Assembly: GCA_910589415.1 (NCBI GenBank)
Contig: OU342631.1
Span: 19,964,001-20,028,000 of the forward strand
DNA: 64,000 nt
Direction: 5' to 3'
Source: Malachius bipustulatus
Taxonomy: Eukaryota; Arthropoda; Insecta; Coleoptera; Melyridae
Position numbers and translations under genes: made by a program. Under the pieces are notes generated by a model. That model had not been told where the DNA came from. It made no database searches and saw only the letters and a program-made list of their open reading frames with translations. Below, in pieces: positions 58,501 through 64,000 of the stretch. How positions within the stretch are numbered: position 1 is the first letter of the stretch; each line of letters starts with the position of its first letter.

Positions 58501-60373
58501 TTAAGCAGTTCCTGGTAAATTCGTCTTTTGGAGAAACCAACGACTCTCTCTTTAAAAGCTTGTGGCATTGACATCTATGGAAGTTCTAAAACCGTATCTT
58601 TTTTTAAAGTTCTGGGAAGAGTAGATTAATCGTAAAAATTTCAATGTCATTATATTGAGGGCATAACTTCACGCGGCTTCCATGACGATTTTCGACAGGT
58701 TTGAATGAGTTTTTGAAAATATTTTCGAAAGTTCTGGTATTTTAAGCCAGTACAGATATCAAAATGTTACTTCCAAACCTGGACATTATTTGCACATGAA
58801 AAAATCCCCGAAACACGAGCGGGAGAGGGCACGAAATAATAAAAAAAAAACACCTACTCAGAGATGTATAATAGGTCAATAAGAATTGAGCACACCAAGT
58901 AGTAAAAAATCACCGAAAATCGCCAAATTTCTTCAAAAGCATTATTAGCACATGCAAAAATCACTGAAAAATTAAGAAAAACGTTTTAAAAATTGTAAAA
59001 ATGGTTGAAAATAACTGCAAAAGCCTCCATAAATACATAATTTAATAAATGTCCTCCTTGTAATAAGAGATTTCAAATTAGACTTTTTTATGATTTATGA
59101 ACAACCTGTATTGATTTAATCATAATGGAAGACTTAATGTTACTCTTAACTTAGCACCCTCCAATACCTGAACTATTAATACATTTTTTGAGAGCCCTAT
59201 AGAACTTTTTTTAGCTTTTCAGAACTATTCAATAAAAATAGCTGTAAAATTTTTGAACTTTCTAGTGCCAACTTCATCAAACAAAAGTCTCCTTTATTCA
59301 TTATCACATGCATCATTTATGGTTTCTAAGTTTCATGTTCTTCAATTTCTGGAATCTAATGGTTTTCGACCTATATTTGCATCAGTATTATTGAAGAAAA
59401 TTGCAATTTACTACCAAAAGATTAGCATTCCCCTGTATTTATTCCGGGTATAAAACTGTTGAGTAGTGTGGCTAATGTGCTGTACGCGTCCTATCTACAT
59501 TGCTCATGGCTGCTAATCATGCAAAGTAGAACTAACATGCACAGGTGAAATATGGAGCGTTCCATATAATGGACTAGTCGTAAATCCAGAACGGCCTTCT
59601 TATATGAAAACTAGGCCAGGTTTTTCTATTAATAGTTTTAGTTCAACAATAATTACCTACATAAAAATTGTACATTTTTTGAACAATTATTATTCTTCTC
59701 AGGATTTCTGAGTATTTAATGGTTTTTGAAAAACGGTTAATTTAGTAGAATAAATCTTATTTTCAATATACCTACTACAATGAAATAATGAATATCATAA
59801 AAGAGAAGAAATAATTTCAATTCCATCTTTATACCTACTCAATAACTCTGGATTCTTTATTATATTATTCGCAATATTGATCACGATAATGATATTGCTG
59901 CTTCTAACTTTCAATTCATCAATAATGTATATGAAATGTCAGGGGAAAACTTAGCTTAACTTGCGTCTAATTAGCAAAACAGGATTTCAGTTCCGTCTGG
60001 ATGATGACGCAGAACCCAATAAAATCTATAATATCTATATGGAGTATGTACCTAATAGTCAAAATTTTATAGGTGTATCTGCTGGATCAGACAACATTTT
60101 TCTTGAAATGAGATTCCCTAATAATAATTATAAGCGAAAGGCGCTGTATATTTGTATCATAATAATATTTTTCTCAAACTGAATTATTATTGTAGTAGTC
60201 ACTACAAGTCTAGTAACCTGGCCTAAACTCTCTAATAGTAAACATAACACATAAATCCAGTCCAACGTCCACAAATCACATTAAAGTTGGCAAAAGGGCC
60301 GGTGCCAGTGTAATACTCACTCTTTGCTGACGTCATAGATGGTGTAGTGTGCAGTGAAAGATTGCCTGAATAC
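49418..60373 (-). CDS. DPP6/DPP10-like inactive dipeptidyl peptidase (11 exons, 5' end not found)
   Basis: Family members are type II membrane proteins with an eight-bladed beta-propeller and an alpha/beta-hydrolase domain; DPP6 and DPP10 lack activity and modulate Kv4 channels. The exons on the minus strand are 60321-60373, 57421-57635, 56703-56887, 56543-56646, 55165-55294, 54588-54817, 54288-54468, 53937-54223, 49970-50319, 49674-49879 and 49418-49543. They sum to 2,067 nt (688 residues and stop) with matching phases. Landmarks: FTAHYTIYDVSK, DVIYNGIPDWLYQEE, GTENPTVQLWVLD, ATEEHKPGQRHLY, RLDVRGASGQ, GIWGWGYGGYVTSMVLG, HGLAD and NEGHEL. The nucleophile in GW-S-YGG is Gly (GGA at 50073-50075), while the acid Asp and the His remain. 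The cytoplasmic tail, membrane segment and first blade were not found and are probably beyond 64000. Channel partnership is inferred from the vertebrate relatives. Confidence 0.85.
49674..49879 (-). CDS. DPP-like exon with triad Asp
   Basis: Acceptor TACCTGCAG, donor CAG|GTAAGT. It encodes SAFTERVLGLPGENYKGYVE and FFLMHGLADLTAPYQNG; HGLAD carries the acid Asp position. Confidence 0.85.
49970..50319 (-). CDS. DPP-like exon with GWGYGG nucleophile elbow
   Basis: Acceptor CAATTTCAG, donor TATA|GTACGT. It encodes NGRPGSKSVTDKYCMDWGTY, LGNVEVQDQVE and GIWGWGYGGYVTSMVLG. Gly replaces the catalytic Ser. Confidence 0.9.
51350..52200. repeat. Repeat-like insertion in a DPP-like intron
   Basis: This segment is less AT-rich than the surrounding intron and carries phrases of non-coding element type (GGTCAAACGGTTCTCGAGAT, GCGAATACACCGCCGTCCGT). 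A 117-codon frame at 51389-51742 has no family resemblance. The boundaries are uncertain. Confidence 0.35.
52223..52451. mobile_element. Hairpin MITE in a DPP-like intron
   Basis: The left arm CCCCTTTCAAGATTTTCTTA, CCCCATGTCGCTATCTCAAT and TAGGGCCTGCACG is mirrored by CGTGCAGGCCCTAATTGAGA, TAGCGACATGGGGTAAGAAA and ATCTTGAAAGGGG. The arms of about 70 bp are almost exact around a GC-rich loop of about 90 bp. Confidence 0.8.
53937..54223 (-). CDS. DPP-like exon, propeller to hydrolase link
   Basis: Acceptor TTGCCAG, donor GAAGT|GTAAGT. It encodes YYVLQCEGTGLPLAGIHN to AAYPVVVEV, matching the family's YYxLxCxGPxxP and YPxxxxVY region. A 64-base intron precedes it. Confidence 0.85.
54288..54468 (-). 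CDS. DPP-like propeller exon
   Basis: Acceptor AATTTCCAG, donor TTG|GTAACT. It encodes YYLATEEHKPGQRHLYVTQD and LEAQCITCDLGDF, the last propeller blade with its Cys pair. Confidence 0.85.
54588..54817 (-). CDS. DPP-like propeller exon
   Basis: Acceptor ATTCCGCAG, donor CTCAT|GTAGGT. It encodes SHTERAAEKSWLEIQAHPMF, SPDGNSFLLLAPVQ and KYEVHKILSWDTVSHL. Confidence 0.8.
55165..55294 (-). CDS. DPP-like propeller exon
   Basis: Acceptor CTGATTTCAG, donor GAG|GTTGGT. It encodes DFYLTSAGWIGQSNTYVAAV and NWTCNE (a possible N-glycosylation site). Confidence 0.8.
56543..56646 (-). CDS. DPP-like propeller exon
   Basis: Acceptor AACTTTCAG, donor GGCCA|GTAAGT. It encodes PGTENPTVQLWVLDLSNLTN, matching the family GxxNPxVxLxVxD. 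Confidence 0.85.
56703..56887 (-). CDS. DPP-like propeller exon
   Basis: Acceptor TTTTTCGTAG, donor ACA|GTAAGT. It encodes EEILKTPKALWISYDSTHLL and SFNDTKVGVLNFPWF. The EE pair corresponds to the double-Glu loop that holds the substrate amino group in active DPP4. Confidence 0.85.
57421..57635 (-). CDS. DPP-like propeller exon
   Basis: Acceptor TTGGTCACAG, donor CAAG|GTAAAT. It encodes LLIVYENDIYLRQSPVND and FTGQPDVIYNGIPDWLYQ, a diagnostic family segment. Confidence 0.9.
60321..60373 (-). CDS. DPP-like first visible exon
   Basis: Acceptor TTTGTTTCAG, donor AAAGA|GTGAGT. It encodes VFRQSFTAHYTIYDVSK, matching the family (K/R)xSxTAxYxIYD. It begins in phase 0, so at least one upstream exon is missing. 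Confidence 0.8.
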
Positions 60374-60959
60374 CTGAAACAAAGTGCCAAGTTATCTGAA
60401 CGTTGCGCTGAAATTTGGAACAGGGCTGACTACATTTATCAACGTGTACAGTGATATTTAATCCCTAAATCTCAGTTGTTACGATGGAGAGATACAACAG
60501 GAGTTCGCTAGCCGGGTTATAATTCCCTTTCTGTGTAGGATGTTCAGGATTTAATCCCTCTAGTAAGCTCATTTACTACTAGTGAAATGAAAAACTTTAT
60601 TGCATTCATGAATTCACATATCATTCCGCTATTCTACTCGTATGTCATTGTCTTCTCTCTGATTACGCTTATAATGCAATAAATAACCCGATGGTTGCTA
60701 ACATTCTCTTACTTGTTTGGTCAAGTTGGTTATTCGATCAATATATTTCGTATGCAAACTTCCATCACCTAAACACGGCTTCGACTTCATCACTGAGAGC
60801 TTTGAAGAGGATTTTAAGGTCTGTATCAGTAAAAAAGCTCAGAATGACTTCTAGAATTGTTTTGAGTAACAATAAACCTCCCGGGATTACACACGCCTGA
60901 TGATTTTTAAAACCTTCTTGCGCATCAATCGCAGAAATAGTGTATTTTTATGCGATTCA
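60374..60959. other. 5' intronic sequence of the DPP-like gene
   Basis: No upstream DPP exon was found. A minus-strand stretch at 60755-60895 is open (GGLLLLKTILEVILSFFTDT) but does not match the expected propeller sequence. Confidence 0.3.
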
Positions 60960-62560
60960 ATTATGAATATTTTCACCGCTTTTTAAATTATTGGCTTTCT
61001 GAAATTTTCCATAGTCATGTCATGTTAGCGTAGTGCTTTAATGTGAAAAATTTTCTGTGATAATTTCATTTCATTTCGTTTAAACACGTGCCTTAGAATG
61101 GATTTTTAAATTTAAAAATCAAAAAAATTGGCAAAATTTAACAATTTTGTCCCTTTTCCTATGCCCGCCACTGGCTAACTTTACTTGAAAAATACTATTT
61201 TTTACACTACCTTTAATAAATTCGGAAAAAACTGAAAGGAGAGTTTTGAAAACCGAAAGTTTGAAATTTTAGAGGAATAAACATCATGTAAAAATATTCG
61301 AATATCTCCGCCATTTTTATATTTACTTCTTGAAATTTTTGAAGGTTAAATGCTATTAGTATAGTTGTCTACTATCAAAATTTCCGTTCTATTCCTTCAA
61401 AAATAAGCTCATGAATGTTTATAGAAATGTAGACATTTTTACCCTTTTCCTACCCACGCCTCTGGCTTATTAATAGAAATGATGCAAATTGTATTGCATT
61501 AGCTCAAATTTCAAATAAGTTTATTCCAATCTTGTTAATTTTGTTTAAAAGTTTTTGATCTTGTCTATTTAGGGGTTCAAAATCTAGCCATTTTCCAAAA
61601 ATTGAAAAGGCCGCCATTTTGGAATGTCTTTACCTATTTTACTCAAATACAGTACCAGACGACTACTTGAAGGTATCTTACTACCAAAAAAATTTCAGCG
61701 CTCTAGATTGAAAACTTCGACCAGAAACCGTGCCTCACGGACGGTTTTTTTTCTGAAATTCGGAGGGACATCCTGTAGAAGTAACACAACTCTAGGAAAA
61801 TGTTTTTTACGAAAATCAAACGTCAGCCCTAAGGTTTATATAAGAGTAAAAAATTTCGTTCATTAATCTTGAAAGATGAAGCTACAGGAACGTTTTTAAA
61901 AATTTAGAGAAATTAATTTAAAAAAAACATCATGTAAAAAAAATCGAATATCTCCGCCATTTTTCTTATTTACTTTTTGAAATTCTCAAGGGTTGAAGTC
62001 TATTAGTATAGTTGTCTACTGTAAAAATTTCAGTTTAATTACTTCAAAAATGTGCTCATAAATTGTTGGAGAAATTTAGCCATTTTTACCCTTTTTCTAC
62101 CCACGCCACTGGCTTATTAATAGAAAAAATGCAAATTTTGTTGCATGAAATTAAATTTCAAGTCATTTACTTCCAATATTGTGAATTTGATATAAAACTC
62201 TTTTTCTATCTAGCTTATACAGGGGTTCAAAAAATAGTCCTTTTTCCAAAAATTAAAATGGCTGCCATTTTGAAACGGCTCGGCCGATTTTGCTCAAGTG
62301 CAATACCAGACCACTCCTTGTGGATATCTTACTCCCACAAAAATTTCAGCCTCCTAGATTCAAAACTGCGACCTGAAATGAGATGACAAAAACCGGATAT
62401 GTGGAACTTTGAAGGGACACCCTGTAGAAGTAACGTGACTTTTGGAAATTTTTTCAACGAAAATCTAAAGTCATTCCTCAGCTTTACAAGAATCCAAAAT
62501 TTCGTTCACTAATCTTGAAAGATAAAGCTACAGGAGCGTTTTGAAAATCGAAATTTCGCG
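60960..62560. repeat. About 640-bp direct repeat, three diverged copies
   Basis: CCGCCATTTTT, TATTAGTATAGTTGTCTACT and CCACTGGCTTATTAATAGAA recur at about 61310-61480 and 61955-62125. A more diverged first copy (TTTCACCGCTTTTTAAATTA, CGCCACTGGCTAAC) starts near 60970. A related fragment occurs at 38630-38760 in SPO11 intron 4 (TTTTGTCTACTGTAAAAATT). Confidence 0.65.
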
Positions 62561-62570
62561 ATTTTGGAGA

Positions 62571-62602
62571 AATATATATATATATAAATATATAAATATA
62601 TA
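62571..62602. repeat. AT microsatellite
   Basis: A run of TATATA, then TATAAATATA units. Confidence 0.85.
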
Positions 62603-63089
62603 GATTCATCCAATCATCGTTGTGACATCCTGACGTATAATTTTTGCTATCTCTTCGACATCCGTCGACGTTGTGACATCCAAAATCGGATGCCACAGCG
62701 TTTCATGTGTTAGTTAGACAGAGATAGTTAATAAAGGAAGATAAAGGCTGAATTTGAGCTGGAGGTCAAAAAACAGTTTTTTATGGCTAGAGACGTATAA
62801 TGTAGTTCCAGCGTATAGTGTGGAGGTGGCGCGCCCGACGTTCGGTGCAGTATATTAATATACTGCTAGAAATCATAACCAATCGATCTTGTGACATCTG
62901 CAGTTTTAATGATGTATATTAACTTCTTGCGCTATAGATCTTGTGACATCTTAAAATTGACAACAGTGTTGGATGAATAATTCCTACAGCATTCTTGTAA
63001 CATACAAAGAAAGGAACTAAATCATCCATTAACATTTGAATTATTAGGTGTTAGGTATAAAGCGACCATCGCTTCTCTGAAATAGCCTT

Positions 63090-63880
63090 CTTCCGTCCTT
63101 GATACACACTGTAGGCACTAGGTTCCTTTATTCTTTTATGTTTTAAATGTGAATAGAAATTAATTCATGTTTTCTTCTTCGTTGTTATTCGGTAATAATT
63201 AAGTCAATTTTTTATTAAGTAATAATTAGGTCACTGTTTTTATCAAACTCTTAGTCATTACATTAAAAAGATAAATAAATAAACTAAGAAGCGGGTGCTT
63301 TTGAAATTGAAATAAGTAATGAATTAGTTGAAATACTAATAAAAAAATTTAATTGTTATTTTTGGATATTTTTAATTTTTATTCTAAATATCGATCTAAC
63401 TAAATTGTTTATACATTTTTTTTAAATAAATGGCTGTATGTATTTAATATTACCTATTATTATCTATTTTAAAAAATAGATTGGCGTTTGTAATGTTTAT
63501 CATCAAACTATGCCATAAGTCGATAATAGGTACCTAATGCTTTTTTAAAAGATATTTTTCTAGTACTTATAATACCTAATCGTTGTATTTTTAGACTCTA
63601 TCCCATAAGAGGTAATGGGTATCCTTTAGGGTCACATGGTAAAATAATGAAAAAATTCCCATAATCTTTTTTCTTGGAGGCAACCACAGAAATATTATTG
63701 CCAATCACACGTGTTGAAATAGCCTTTTTCTGTGGTTGATACACAATATAAGTACTAGGTATTCCTTTATTTTTTATATTTTAATAATGTGAATAGAAAT
63801 TCATTCATATTTTCTTTGTTGTTGTAATTAGGTAATAATTAAGTCAGTATTTTTATCTAAGTCGTTAGTCATTACATTAA
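63090..63880. repeat. Direct repeat pair about 650 bp apart
   Basis: The segment 63090-63270 (TTGATACACACTGTAGGCAC, AATGTGAATAGAAATTAATT, CTTAGTCATTACATTAAA) recurs with changes at 63735-63880 (TTGATACACAATATAAGTAC, AATGTGAATAGAAATTCATT, GTTAGTCATTACATTAAA). The right copy is followed by TACAGGGTGTTAAG, another element end that runs toward the window edge. Confidence 0.6.
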
Positions 63881-64000
63881 ATACAGGGTGTTAAGATAAT
63901 GACGGATAAACTCTTTAGTACATTTTAGGGGACACTCGGTAGAGCACGTTAAAAATAATTTTAAAAACTCTGGTCTTCAATTTGGTGGGATAAAAAATGC

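Noticed and set aside
60755..60895. Minus-strand open stretch as an upstream DPP-like exon
   Set aside because: The peptide (LLLLKTILEVILSFF, ALSDEVEAVF) does not match the first propeller blade or the expected segment before FTAHYTIYD, and its end phase (2) does not fit the phase-0 start of the exon at 60373.
1..64000. CRISPR arrays, operons, bacterial defence genes
   Set aside because: No regularly spaced short repeats with unique spacers, no prokaryotic gene layout; spliced genes show nuclear eukaryotic DNA.

Overview
The window looks like insect nuclear DNA: AT-rich, intron-containing genes, many TACCTA/TAGGTA runs, and dense inverted-repeat transposons whose ends read (TA)TACAGGGTGTCC. 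A beetle or other insect rich in such elements would fit, but order and species cannot be fixed from the sequence alone. No bacterial, organellar or viral genome is seen.

Three host genes can be supported. (1) A small ribosomal protein eL13 (RpL13) gene lies on the minus strand at 22460-23038, with a short intron just 5' of the ATG; its C-terminal third is shortened and unlike the usual family sequence. (2) A ten-exon plus-strand gene at 27646-43366 ends in a complete SPO11/TopoVIA-like core, the enzyme that makes meiotic double-strand breaks. All upstream exons join to it in frame, so the predicted protein is about 1,650 residues against about 330-400 in the family, with a long Asn/Ser/Lys/Asp-rich, internally repeated N-terminal region. 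(3) A minus-strand dipeptidyl-peptidase-IV family gene fills 49418-60373: eleven exons give 688 residues of beta-propeller and alpha/beta-hydrolase, with the 5' exons not found in the window. Its catalytic Ser is Gly, so it should be a DPP6/DPP10-like non-enzymatic member.

The rest is mostly transposon-derived. 1-9.2 kb: a 5S-like SINE and several fold-back elements. 10.0-12.4 kb: a mariner-superfamily element with about 590-bp inverted repeats and a broken transposase. 14.7-20.6 kb: a nested inverted-repeat structure holding a 4-kb, apparently non-coding cargo with tandem repeats. 20.7-25.1 kb: more fold-backs around RpL13. SPO11 introns 1 and 2 (28-36.6 kb) hold a near-perfect hairpin, a TIR-bounded element with convergent SWIM-type and THAP-type gene remains, a palindromic element with a transposase N-terminus, and a dead non-LTR reverse transcriptase. 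43.5-45.4 kb: an inverted-repeat element with a duplicated 0.6-kb unit. The DPP introns hold further repeats, and 61-64 kb holds direct repeats.

The three genes show no functional link. The most notable points are the giant SPO11 with an altered active-site motif, the two-gene SWIM/THAP element, the 4-kb cargo inside the nested inverted repeat, and the divergent RpL13. All exon boundaries were read by eye from splice signals and phase.
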